From Zunongwangia endophytica (GTDB lineage: Bacteria; Bacteroidota; Bacteroidia; Flavobacteriales; Flavobacteriaceae): a stretch of 64,000 nucleotides of DNA. This document shows, in pieces, positions 28,521 to 36,863 of the stretch (the first letter of the stretch is position 1; each line of letters starts with the position of its first letter). The notes under the pieces are model-generated. The model saw nothing but the letters and a program-made list of their open reading frames with translations. It was not told the origin of the DNA and searched no databases. Both the position numbers and the translations under genes were made by a program. The DNA is taken from the NCBI RefSeq assembly GCF_030409505.1, contig NZ_JAUFPZ010000002.1:3836001-3900000 (forward strand), given 5' to 3'.

Positions 28521-28561
28521 AAAAAATCTTAATTTAACGCTTACGTAAATTAAGATTTTTT
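28521..28561 (-). terminator. strong terminator between ftsH and the LUD gene
   Basis: A 16-bp AT-rich perfect stem (AAAAAATCTTAATTTA and its complement) with a 9-nt loop. It splits rsfS-ftsH from the downstream LUD-cdsA-psd unit. Confidence 0.75.
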
Positions 28562-28578
28562 AGCAGTTGATCTAAATT

Positions 28579-30621
28579 TTATTTATCTAATGAAGGATTA
28601 TTTGCGATTCCTTCATTACTTGATTGTGCAGGTGTACTTGGATTTGAAGTAGATGGAGCAGATTCTTCGCTTTCTCTAACCTCATTTAAATGAGAAGTAT
28701 CTTTCCCGAAAGGACGCTCTCCAAAGATATTTTGTAAATCATCTTTAAAGATAACCTCCTTATCTAATAAAATTTCAGCAAGCTGAGTAAGTTTATCTCT
28801 GTTCTCAGTTAATAGATCTAAAGCTCTTTGATATTGACTTTCAATTAAATTAGAAATTTCTTTGTCAATAAGCTCTGAAGTTTTCTCACTATATGGTTTT
28901 GTGAAATTGTATTCACTTTGGCCAGATGAATCGTAATAAGTTAGGTTTCCTACTTTCTCATTAAGACCGTAAATAGTAACCATCGCTTTCGCTTGTTTAG
29001 TTACTTTTTCAAGATCACTTAAAGCTCCGGTAGAGATTTTATCAAAAATAACTTTTTCTGCTGCACGTCCACCAAGAGCGGCGCACATTTCGTCTAACAT
29101 CTGTTCTGGTCTAACGATTAAACGTTCTTCAGGTAAATACCATGCAGCTCCTAAAGATTGTCCACGTGGTACAATGGTAACTTTAACAAGTGGAGCAGCA
29201 TGTTCTAACATCCAACTTACTGTTGCGTGACCAGCTTCATGAAAAGCAATTGCTTTTTTCTCATTTGGAGTAATGATCTTATTTTTCTTTTCAAGACCTC
29301 CAACAATACGATCTACCGCATCTAAGAAATCTTGTTTCCCAACCGCCTTGTTACCTTTTCTAGCAGCGATAAGCGCAGCTTCATTACAAACATTAGCGAT
29401 ATCTGCACCAGAGAAACCTGGAGTTTGCTTAGCTAAGAATTCGGTATCAAGCTCTTCTGCAACTTTCTTAAGTGGTTTTAAATGTACTTCAAAGATCTCA
29501 CGTCTTTCATTAAGATCTGGAAGGTCTACATAAATTTGTCTGTCAAAACGACCAGCACGCATTAAGGCTTTATCTAAAACATCAGCACGGTTGGTTGCTG
29601 CAATAACGATTACATTAGTGTTTGTTCCAAAACCATCCATTTCAGTCAATAGTTGGTTTAAGGTATTCTCACGTTCATCATTAGAACCTGAAAAATTACT
29701 TTTCCCACGAGCACGACCAATAGCATCAATCTCATCAATAAAAATTATTGAAGGAGATTTTTCTTTAGCTTGTTTAAATAAATCACGAACTCTAGAAGCT
29801 CCAACTCCAACAAACATCTCTACGAAGTCTGATCCTGAAAGAGAGAAGAAAGGTACTTTAGCTTCACCGGCAACGGCTTTAGCTAATAAGGTTTTACCAG
29901 TTCCCGGAGGTCCTACTAAAAGAGCTCCCTTTGGAATTTTACCACCTAAGCTGGTATATTTTTCTGGCTGTTTAAGGAAATCTACAATTTCCTGAACTTC
30001 TTCTTTAGCGCCTTCAAGTCCGGCAACATTTTTAAAAGAAGTCTTCACATCTGTATTTTGATCGAATAATTTTGCTTTAGATTTCCCAATATTAAAAATC
30101 TGTCCACCGGCACCTCCTGCGCCACCAGAACTCATTTTACGCATAATGAAAATCCAAATACCGATGATCAGTACGAATGGAAGAAGCGTAATTAGAATAT
30201 CTCCCCAAACATTACTGTCGCTATCGAAGCTAAGTTCAGCATCTACATTATCTTCTTTCTCAATAGTATCTATATCTTCCTGAAATTTCTCTAAACTTCC
30301 TATTTGAAAGCTGTAATCTGGACCTCCACCAGTACTTAAGAAATCAGATTCTCCACTTTTTTTGTGGATAGCCTTTTCTTTAGCCTCATCGGTAAGATAT
30401 ACCTTGGCGATCGATCTATTTATTACTACTGTTTTATCTATGTCTCCCTCAGAAAGGTAGTTCATATACTGTTGAGGAGTAATTTTCGATGATTCATTAA
30501 AACTATTTCCTCCAAAAAAGTTAATTCCTAAAAACACCAATATGATAACTGCATATATCCAATACGCACTAAACTTAGGTTTTTTAGGATCTATTTTTTT
30601 ATTTGATTGCTTTTTAGCCAT
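28579..30621 (-). CDS. ftsH: ATP-dependent zinc metalloprotease FtsH
   Basis: A 680-aa inner-membrane AAA+ protease. N-terminal membrane helix ([20 protein letters not shown]), periplasmic segment, second helix ([19 protein letters not shown]), Walker [19 protein letters not shown], Walker [12 protein letters not shown], second region of homology ([19 protein letters not shown]), and HEAGH zinc motif in [15 protein letters not shown]. The C-terminus is Ser/Pro-rich. It degrades membrane and regulatory proteins. It starts 21 nt after rsfS. Confidence 0.97.
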   Translation of the reverse strand: MAKKQSNKKIDPKKPKFSAYWIYAVIILVFLGINFFGGNSFNESSKITPQQYMNYLSEGDIDKTVVINRSIAKVYLTDEAKEKAIHKKSGESDFLSTGGGPDYSFQIGSLEKFQEDIDTIEKEDNVDAELSFDSDSNVWGDILITLLPFVLIIGIWIFIMRKMSSGGAGGAGGQIFNIGKSKAKLFDQNTDVKTSFKNVAGLEGAKEEVQEIVDFLKQPEKYTSLGGKIPKGALLVGPPGTGKTLLAKAVAGEAKVPFFSLSGSDFVEMFVGVGASRVRDLFKQAKEKSPSIIFIDEIDAIGRARGKSNFSGSNDERENTLNQLLTEMDGFGTNTNVIVIAATNRADVLDKALMRAGRFDRQIYVDLPDLNERREIFEVHLKPLKKVAEELDTEFLAKQTPGFSGADIANVCNEAALIAARKGNKAVGKQDFLDAVDRIVGGLEKKNKIITPNEKKAIAFHEAGHATVSWMLEHAAPLVKVTIVPRGQSLGAAWYLPEERLIVRPEQMLDEMCAALGGRAAEKVIFDKISTGALSDLEKVTKQAKAMVTIYGLNEKVGNLTYYDSSGQSEYNFTKPYSEKTSELIDKEISNLIESQYQRALDLLTENRDKLTQLAEILLDKEVIFKDDLQNIFGERPFGKDTSHLNEVRESEESAPSTSNPSTPAQSSNEGIANNPSLDK

Positions 30622-30642
30622 TCTTGGTCTTCTTCTAAATAA

Positions 30643-31014
30643 TTAATATTTTGTTTCGATCGACGTGATCTTCGCATCACCCCACAGACTTCCGATGTCG
30701 TAAAACTCTCTAATGTGTTTCTGGAATACATGAACAACCACATTTACATAATCCATCAAAACCCACTCAGCATTTTCGCTACCTTCGATATGCCAAGGTT
30801 TATCTTTTAAAGCTTTGCTTACAGATTTTTGAACGGAATTTACTATGGCGTTTACCTGTGTGTTGGAAGTACCGTTGCAGATAACAAAATAATCACAAAC
30901 TGTATTTTCAATCTCTCTTAAGTCGAGGATGTCGATATCATTTCCCTTTACATCTTCAATTCCCTTAATGATATGTGCTATAAGTTGATCGTTGTTTGTT
31001 TCTTTTTTCGTCAT
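30643..31014 (-). CDS. rsfS: ribosome silencing factor RsfS
   Basis: A 123-aa member of the Iojap/RsfS family: DILDLREIENTVCDYFVICNGTSNTQVNAI, KPWHIEGSENAEWVLMDYVNVVVHVF and REFYDIGSLWGDAK are all classic. It binds uL14 on the large ribosomal subunit and blocks subunit joining on starvation. It is transcribed with ftsH and divergent from birA, the standard Bacteroidetes order. Confidence 0.95.
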   Translation of the reverse strand: MTKKETNNDQLIAHIIKGIEDVKGNDIDILDLREIENTVCDYFVICNGTSNTQVNAIVNSVQKSVSKALKDKPWHIEGSENAEWVLMDYVNVVVHVFQKHIREFYDIGSLWGDAKITSIETKY

Positions 31015-31107
31015 TAAATTTATTTATTTACGCAAAGTTATGTTTTTTTGGCTTTTTATAGACCTACTTAACACAACATTTAGCGACAATCTTTTCATTA
31101 GTCTATT

Positions 31108-31839
31108 ATGCGTATAATCAAAGTTGATGCCATCCCCTCTACAAACGACTTCGTGAAGCAATATTATACAGGTGATTCCACTTTCGAGCCGGTATGTGTT
31201 TCAGCTCGTTTTCAAACGAATGGCAAGGGGCAAAGAGGAGCAATTTGGAATGTAAGTGCTGGCAAAAATCTAACATTCAGCTTGCTTTATCCTAAAATTA
31301 AGGTAACGGTAAACCATCATTTTTTGTTAAGCGCGGTGGTATCGTTATCGATAATAAAGGTTCTTGATAAGTTTTATGTTCCCAAATTACGGGTAAAATG
31401 GCCTAACGACATTATGTCAGCAAATTTTAAGATATGCGGCATTTTAATCGAAAATATTTTAAAGCATACTGACATCGCGGCTAGTGTAATCGGAATTGGC
31501 TTAAATGTGAACCAAGATGATTTTGGTGATTTAAAGCAGGCTTCTTCAATGAAATTGCAAACCGGTGAAAACTTTAATCTCGAAGAGGTTTTAGCTGAAA
31601 TTTTAGAAGAATTATCTGCGAAGCTTGAATTACTTTCCGCAGAAACAGAAACCTTAATACTTGAAGAATATGCTTCGCTAATGTTTAAAAAAGATGTTGT
31701 TTCTACTTTCCAGTGGTCAAATGGCGAATATTTTAGCGGAATTATACGCGGAGTGACCACCCAGGGACTTTTAAATGTCGAAGTTGAAGACGCTGTTTTT
31801 AGAACTTTCGATTTGAAAGAAGTAAAATTGATGTACTAA
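31108..31839 (+). CDS. birA: biotin--[acetyl-CoA-carboxylase] ligase
   Basis: A 243-aa biotin protein ligase without the N-terminal DNA-binding domain, so not a repressor. Motifs: IPSTNDFVKQYY, ARFQTNGKGQRGAIW (the biotinyl-AMP loop, with N in place of the first G of GRGRRG-like sequences), LRVKWPNDIM and KICGILIEN, and IGIGLNVNQ. It attaches biotin to carboxyl carrier proteins. Confidence 0.93.
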   Translation: MRIIKVDAIPSTNDFVKQYYTGDSTFEPVCVSARFQTNGKGQRGAIWNVSAGKNLTFSLLYPKIKVTVNHHFLLSAVVSLSIIKVLDKFYVPKLRVKWPNDIMSANFKICGILIENILKHTDIAASVIGIGLNVNQDDFGDLKQASSMKLQTGENFNLEEVLAEILEELSAKLELLSAETETLILEEYASLMFKKDVVSTFQWSNGEYFSGIIRGVTTQGLLNVEVEDAVFRTFDLKEVKLMY

Positions 31840-31874
31840 AAAAAACTGCTTCAAAATATACAATTTCGAAGCAG
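31838..31874 (-). terminator. terminator between convergent birA and SRPBCC genes
   Basis: CTGCTTC / GAAGCAG with inner AAAT / ATTT pairs, followed on the minus strand by eight T residues. It can also serve birA. Confidence 0.7.
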
Positions 31875-31905
31875 CTGTTATTTAATTTGATCGAAAAATA
31901 ACGAT

Positions 31906-32295
31906 TTATAATTTTGAAATATTTTCGCTTAAGCTATTGATGAATTTCTGTAATGGACTTTTAACCATCATGGCCATCATCGCATTAAATTCACCATTGA
32001 AAAATAACTGAACTGCGCTGCCTGTTCCAGCTTCATCGATATGAATACTCAAGGTAAAAGGAAATTTATCTGATCCAGAACCTAAAACCACCAAATTAGG
32101 TTCGTCGGTATTCACAATTTTCAATGCAATTTCTGGCATTCCTTTAAGTTGAAAAATAAATTTTTCAGAAGATTTCACCTCAAATTTTTCCTTACTACTA
32201 GGCATAATTTGATCGTAGTTCTCAACATTAGTCAGGAAATTATACATTTCTTGCTTACTTTTACTAGCAGTTACTTTTGGGCTTTCTAAATTCAT
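31906..32295 (-). CDS. SRPBCC / START-like family protein
   Basis: A 129-aa helix-grip protein: NLESPKVTASKSKQEMYNFLTNVENYDQIMP at the N-terminus and a C-terminal helix (MMVKSPLQKFINSLSENISKL) surround a beta sheet that would form a hydrophobic cavity. Ligand and function are unknown. It starts 1 nt after pyrE, so it is certainly co-transcribed with it. Confidence 0.8.
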   Translation of the reverse strand: MNLESPKVTASKSKQEMYNFLTNVENYDQIMPSSKEKFEVKSSEKFIFQLKGMPEIALKIVNTDEPNLVVLGSGSDKFPFTLSIHIDEAGTGSAVQLFFNGEFNAMMAMMVKSPLQKFINSLSENISKL

Positions 32296-32296
32296 A

Positions 32297-32941
32297 TTAT
32301 TGCGGACTCCAATTTGCCGGATCTTTCCTCCAGCTTTTTAATATTTCAACTTCAGATTCTTGAATATAACTAGTGCGTTGCGCTGTATCGATAAGAAAGT
32401 CGTAATTACTTAAAGTGTGAACATCAAGATTGGCGTTTTCAATGTTCTCTTTTGCGATATCAAAACCATAGGAGAATATTGCAAGCATGCCTTTTACATT
32501 GGCACCGCTATCTCTAAGCGCTTTAACAGCATTTAGGCTACTTCCTCCTGTGCTAATAAGATCTTCAATTACCACCACAGTTTGGCCAGCCTCAAGATTA
32601 CCTTCAATTTGGTTTTTTCTTCCGTGAGATTTAGCCTCGGGGCGTACATACACAAATGGAAGACTTAGATACTCTGCAACGAGCATTCCTATGCCAATAG
32701 CACCGGTTGCTACCGCTGCGATCACATCTGGTTTTCCATAAATTTCTTCTACCTGTTTAGCGAAATTTTCTCGTATAAAATTCCTAATCAAAGGATAAGA
32801 TAATACGATACGATTGTCGCAGTAAATAGGAGACTTCCATCCACTGGCCCATGTAAATGGCTCTTGTGGTTCTAATTTAATTGCTTTAATTTGCAATAAT
32901 ACTTCAGCAGTTTTTATTGCTGTTTCTTTATTTAAAATCAT
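32297..32941 (-). CDS. pyrE: orotate phosphoribosyltransferase
   Basis: A 214-aa pyrimidine enzyme converting orotate and PRPP to OMP. PRPP motif: TVVVIEDLISTGGSSLNAV; other typical elements are FTWASGWKSPIYCDNR and FVYVRPEAKSHGRKNQIEG. Its ATG is only 7 nt from the divergent Nudix gene start, so its promoter must lie within that gene's coding region or overlap the start. Confidence 0.96.
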   Translation of the reverse strand: MILNKETAIKTAEVLLQIKAIKLEPQEPFTWASGWKSPIYCDNRIVLSYPLIRNFIRENFAKQVEEIYGKPDVIAAVATGAIGIGMLVAEYLSLPFVYVRPEAKSHGRKNQIEGNLEAGQTVVVIEDLISTGGSSLNAVKALRDSGANVKGMLAIFSYGFDIAKENIENANLDVHTLSNYDFLIDTAQRTSYIQESEVEILKSWRKDPANWSPQ

Positions 32942-32948
32942 ACTGCAA

Positions 32949-33572
32949 ATGTATAAAGTTTTTGTGAATGATACCCCGATAATTCTTTCTACAAATAAAG
33001 ATTTAGGAGGTGAGTATAAAACCTATTCCATCAAAACCGTACGATTAAAACGTTTAATTAGAAAAATTAATAAAGGGAAAATTACTCATGTGAACCTTTA
33101 TCATAAAAAGGAAGAAAAGTTACTTAAATTTCTACGGAAGAAGATAAAGCCGGTAATAGCGGGCGGTGGAAAGGTATATAATACTAAAGGAGAAATACTT
33201 TTTATTTATAGAAATGATAAGTGGGACTTGCCAAAGGGTAAGATTGAAAAAGGAGAGAGTATTGAAGAATGTGCGATAAGAGAAGTAGAAGAAGAAACTG
33301 CAATTTCAGGATTAGAAATTACTAGTTTTCTACGAACAACCTATCATATTTTTAAGCGGAAAGGAAAATTCAAGCTTAAAGAAACCTACTGGTACAACAT
33401 GAGTAGTGATTTCGATGGGAAACTTATTCCGCAGGAAAAAGAAGGGATTGAAAAGGTGAAATGGAAAAGCCCAAAAAAGGCTGAAAAAGCCCTGAAAAAT
33501 TCCTATGCAAATATCAAATTGTTATTTGAGGAAGAAGAAATTCCTGCTCCAAAAATTAACGTGGAATCCTAA
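32949..33572 (+). CDS. Nudix hydrolase
   Basis: A 207-aa protein with an N-terminal basic domain (residues 1-65) and a Nudix domain. The Nudix box reads GKIEKGESIEECAIREVEEETAI: the catalytic Glu residues and Arg are kept, but the usual final Gly is Ala. It probably hydrolyses a nucleoside diphosphate derivative; the substrate is unknown. It is divergent from pyrE with a 7-nt gap and its 3' end overlaps the convergent M14 peptidase gene by 17 nt. Confidence 0.88.
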   Translation: MYKVFVNDTPIILSTNKDLGGEYKTYSIKTVRLKRLIRKINKGKITHVNLYHKKEEKLLKFLRKKIKPVIAGGGKVYNTKGEILFIYRNDKWDLPKGKIEKGESIEECAIREVEEETAISGLEITSFLRTTYHIFKRKGKFKLKETYWYNMSSDFDGKLIPQEKEGIEKVKWKSPKKAEKALKNSYANIKLLFEEEEIPAPKINVES

Positions 33573-35307
33573 AAATCGGATATTGCATGTGTGCCGATTC
33601 GTAGTACTTAGAATGTTTATGAATCCAATCTAATTGCGCATACCAGTTTTTAGAAAAGTCGGGATCTTCCTTTTTCTTTTCTTCAAACGATGCCTTTAAA
33701 CTTGGATTATCATCTAATAATTCTTTGGCAATATCTTCAAAAACATAAGGTGAAAAATGTTCCTTTTGCTGAAGCACGGTATCAAAATAATTCCAGTTAA
33801 AAAACGAATCTTCAGCAGCTGGTTCTAGCATTTCTAGCAAATAGCGAGCGCCATCCTGAAACGTGCTTACATAATAATCTCCTTTTCTAAAAGAAACAGA
33901 ATCCATTCTTGCAGAAACCTCAGTGTTTTTGTGCATGTAGTGCCCCTCGTAAGCCGATTCTCCTGTTTCGTAATTTTCAATTTTATAGCGCTGAACATAC
34001 AAAGTTGTATCTTTTTCAAAAGGCTTCATTGTAATTTTATTCAACTTTAAAAGTTCAACCACGTTCCACCAAGCCTGCGGAATCACGTAAGCTCTTGGAA
34101 TATCGACGCGGTCTTCAGCAACAAAATTATCGTAATACTCAATTTCTTTAGTAAAGGGCTTTTTGCGATCATATTTTAGACGATCACCTCCAGTAACCTC
34201 ACTCGGTATCATTTCTCCTTCATATCCTTTGAACTTTCGTTTACTAGGATTCTCCATGTCTGGTTTAAAATGTATGGGATACCAACGTTTGGTAAGATAT
34301 TTTTTATTTTCAGCGGCACGTAATTGTTTGATCTTTTCAGATTGATTATCTGTAAAAGCAATCATCGAACGCATTAATTCGTAAGTACCATAAACACGTT
34401 TATCGTAAGGTTTTAACATGTGGGTTTCTACCATCATTCCTAAAGTATTCCACATGGTAGTATATCCAGTAGAATAACGAGGATAATCTACAAATTGAGA
34501 AAATCCTTTTTCAGGCACTTCATTAAAAACATTTACGTAAGGTGTAATATCAAGATTCTTCTTTTTTAGAGAATCTTCTAAAGCGGGCATCATGGTTTCA
34601 TCTAGATATTTGCCAATATCGCCGCCTAATCTATTGTGCTGAGTGAAAAGATGGGTTAAAACATATTGATAATCGGCACCATTACTTACATGGTTATCTA
34701 TAAAAACTTCAGGCTCTAAATAATGATATATTTTATAAAAAGCACGAGCATTTTTAGTATCTGCTTTAGCAAAATCTCTGTTTAGATCATAGTTACGAGC
34801 ATTTCCTCTAAAGCCATAAGCTTTTGGCCCATTTTGGTTGGTTCTTGAGGAAGTATTTCTATTAAGTGCTCCACCAATATTATAGACGGGAATGGTTGCT
34901 AACACTACATTCTCTGGAATTTTTATAGAATCTTGCGCCAAATCTCTAAAAAGCATCATTGTCGCATCGATACCATCACTTTCCCCGGGATGGATGCCAT
35001 TAAGCACTAATAAGACACTCTTGTCTTCTTTAATTTTATCAATATCAAACTGAGAATCTGGATTATAAATAGCAAGATGTAAAGGTTCTCCGCTATCGGT
35101 AGTGTCAAACGCCTTTAATTGTACTGAAGAATAAACTTTGGAAAGATCTTCGTAAAACTGAATTACATTAGGATAAATATCGGTTTCTTTTCCTTTAGAT
35201 TTTTCAAAACGAGTGGTAAAATCATACTCGTCCTCAAGCTGATATTTCGAAAAATCGCAGGAACTAAAGACAATAATTATTAAGCTGAAGAAAAGAAGTC
35301 TTTCCAT
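33556..35307 (-). CDS. M14 family zinc carboxypeptidase-like lipoprotein
   Basis: A 583-aa protein with lipoprotein signal MERLLFFSLIIIVFSSC. Zinc ligands of the M14 family are visible in LNGIHPGESDGIDA (HxxE) and in VFIDNHVSNG (third His), with NYDLNRDF between them. The C-terminal 250 residues form additional domains. It probably trims peptides at the cell surface or in the periplasm. It overlaps the convergent Nudix gene by 17 nt. Confidence 0.87.
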   Translation of the reverse strand: MERLLFFSLIIIVFSSCDFSKYQLEDEYDFTTRFEKSKGKETDIYPNVIQFYEDLSKVYSSVQLKAFDTTDSGEPLHLAIYNPDSQFDIDKIKEDKSVLLVLNGIHPGESDGIDATMMLFRDLAQDSIKIPENVVLATIPVYNIGGALNRNTSSRTNQNGPKAYGFRGNARNYDLNRDFAKADTKNARAFYKIYHYLEPEVFIDNHVSNGADYQYVLTHLFTQHNRLGGDIGKYLDETMMPALEDSLKKKNLDITPYVNVFNEVPEKGFSQFVDYPRYSTGYTTMWNTLGMMVETHMLKPYDKRVYGTYELMRSMIAFTDNQSEKIKQLRAAENKKYLTKRWYPIHFKPDMENPSKRKFKGYEGEMIPSEVTGGDRLKYDRKKPFTKEIEYYDNFVAEDRVDIPRAYVIPQAWWNVVELLKLNKITMKPFEKDTTLYVQRYKIENYETGESAYEGHYMHKNTEVSARMDSVSFRKGDYYVSTFQDGARYLLEMLEPAAEDSFFNWNYFDTVLQQKEHFSPYVFEDIAKELLDDNPSLKASFEEKKKEDPDFSKNWYAQLDWIHKHSKYYESAHMQYPIFRIPR

Positions 35308-35405
35308 AGATAAATACTAACACAAAAAATAGGCTGTAAACTTACTTAAAATAAGTTGAAGCTACTACTTTAGGAACTTTTTAATGGGGTTCACTGAAGA
35401 AATAG

Positions 35406-35422
35406 ACCTTCAATTTGAAGGT
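35406..35422. promoter_or_regulatory. palindrome in the divergent M14 / dehydrogenase spacer
   Basis: ACCTTCAA-T-TTGAAGGT is a perfect 17-bp dyad in the 240-nt spacer between two divergent genes, a typical place for an operator. No other dyad of this length is obvious there. Confidence 0.35.
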
Positions 35423-35547
35423 TTCCGGCTTTATTTTTCACAAAATATTTTATCTAATAGCTTTTCGCTGTTAAACTATACTTAATCATTGCTATTGATT
35501 TTCCCGTAGCCGTATTTCCGATTATTTTAGGGAAAAATGCTAAGAAC

Positions 35548-36837
35548 ATGAAAAAGAAAATTATAAGTGTAGGTTTACTAACCTTTATCGGTTTTTCTGG
35601 ATTTGCACAAATGCAGGAAAATTTAAGTAAGAAAAAGAAAAAAGAATTGGCAGATCAACCATCTGTAACGGTAGAGACAACTGTTGGTTCACTGGAATTG
35701 CCTTCTCCATATTCTTCGGAGTCTGTAGAAAAAAACAGCCAAATAGTGCCTTGGCCAGAAGGAAAAATGCCAGTAGCACCAAAAGGCTTTACTGTTTCTA
35801 AGTTTGCTGAAGGTCTGGATCATCCAAGAAGATCTTATGTAGCTCCAAACAGGAAAGATATTTTTGTAGTTGAAAGTGATGATGCGAAAAAGAGCGCGAA
35901 TAGAATTACACTTTTAAGAGATGCTAATCGAGACGGTAAGCCGGAAGAGCGATTTGTTTTTGCGGAAGATCTTAATCAGCCCTACGGAATGCTAATCTTA
36001 GACGGTTATTTTTATGTTGCTAATGTAGATGCGATTAAAAGATGGTCTTACAAAGATGGAATGACTGCTCTTGAAGGTAAAGGAGAAATGGTAAAAGAAT
36101 TGCCTGCTGGTGGTTACAATCACCATTGGACACGAAATTTAATTGCCAGTAAAGATGGTAAAAAATTAGTGGTAACTGTAGGTTCTTCAAGTAACGCAGG
36201 AGAACACGGCATGGAAAAAGAAAAAAGAAGAGCAAATGTGCTAATGATGGATCCTGATGGTTCTAACGAAGTGGTGTTTGCAGCGGGACTTAGAAATCCG
36301 GTTGGGGTAGATTATAATCCTATAACTGGGGAGCTTTGGGCAGCAGTTAACGAACGTGATAAATTAGGTGATAATCTAGTTCCAGATTACGTGACAAGCG
36401 TAAAACAAGGCGGCTGGTACGGTTGGCCATATTCCTATTATGGTGATATAAAAGATCCAAGATGGCATAAAGAACCACATAACGATATGGTTGAAAAAGC
36501 AATTATTCCAGATGTACCGGTTGGTTCTCACACCGCTTCTTTAGGGATTGCTTTTTATGATAAAGATAAATTCCCGGCACATTATAAAAATGGTGCATTT
36601 GTAGGACAACATGGTTCTTGGAATCGTTCTAATTTTGCAGGATACAAAGTGATTTTTATTCCTTTTGACGAAAACGGAAAACCACAACAACCAGAAGATT
36701 TCTTAACCGGCTTTATTGCTAGCGATGACGGAAGTAAGGTTTATGGACGCCCCGTAGGAGTTACAACTTTACCAAACGGAGATTTATTAGTAAACGATGA
36801 TAATGGAGGTGTCGTTTGGAGAGTTTCTGCGGAATAA
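35548..36837 (+). CDS. exported PQQ-type sugar dehydrogenase (sorbosone dehydrogenase-like)
   Basis: A 429-aa protein: signal peptide (MKKKIISVGLLTFIGFSGFAQ), a short linker, then a six-bladed propeller of the soluble glucose/sorbosone dehydrogenase family with LDHPRRSYVAPN, YNHHWTRNLIASKDGKKL, FAAGLRNPVGVDYNPITGELWAAVNERD, GWYGWPYSYYG and GQHGSWNRS. It likely oxidises a sugar or related alcohol in the periplasm using PQQ; the substrate is unknown. It is followed after 26 nt by a TonB receptor gene and is probably co-transcribed, suggesting coupled uptake and oxidation. Confidence 0.85.
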   Translation: MKKKIISVGLLTFIGFSGFAQMQENLSKKKKKELADQPSVTVETTVGSLELPSPYSSESVEKNSQIVPWPEGKMPVAPKGFTVSKFAEGLDHPRRSYVAPNRKDIFVVESDDAKKSANRITLLRDANRDGKPEERFVFAEDLNQPYGMLILDGYFYVANVDAIKRWSYKDGMTALEGKGEMVKELPAGGYNHHWTRNLIASKDGKKLVVTVGSSSNAGEHGMEKEKRRANVLMMDPDGSNEVVFAAGLRNPVGVDYNPITGELWAAVNERDKLGDNLVPDYVTSVKQGGWYGWPYSYYGDIKDPRWHKEPHNDMVEKAIIPDVPVGSHTASLGIAFYDKDKFPAHYKNGAFVGQHGSWNRSNFAGYKVIFIPFDENGKPQQPEDFLTGFIASDDGSKVYGRPVGVTTLPNGDLLVNDDNGGVVWRVSAE

Positions 36838-36863
36838 AATAATTTCGTTTTAAAAAGTAAGTA

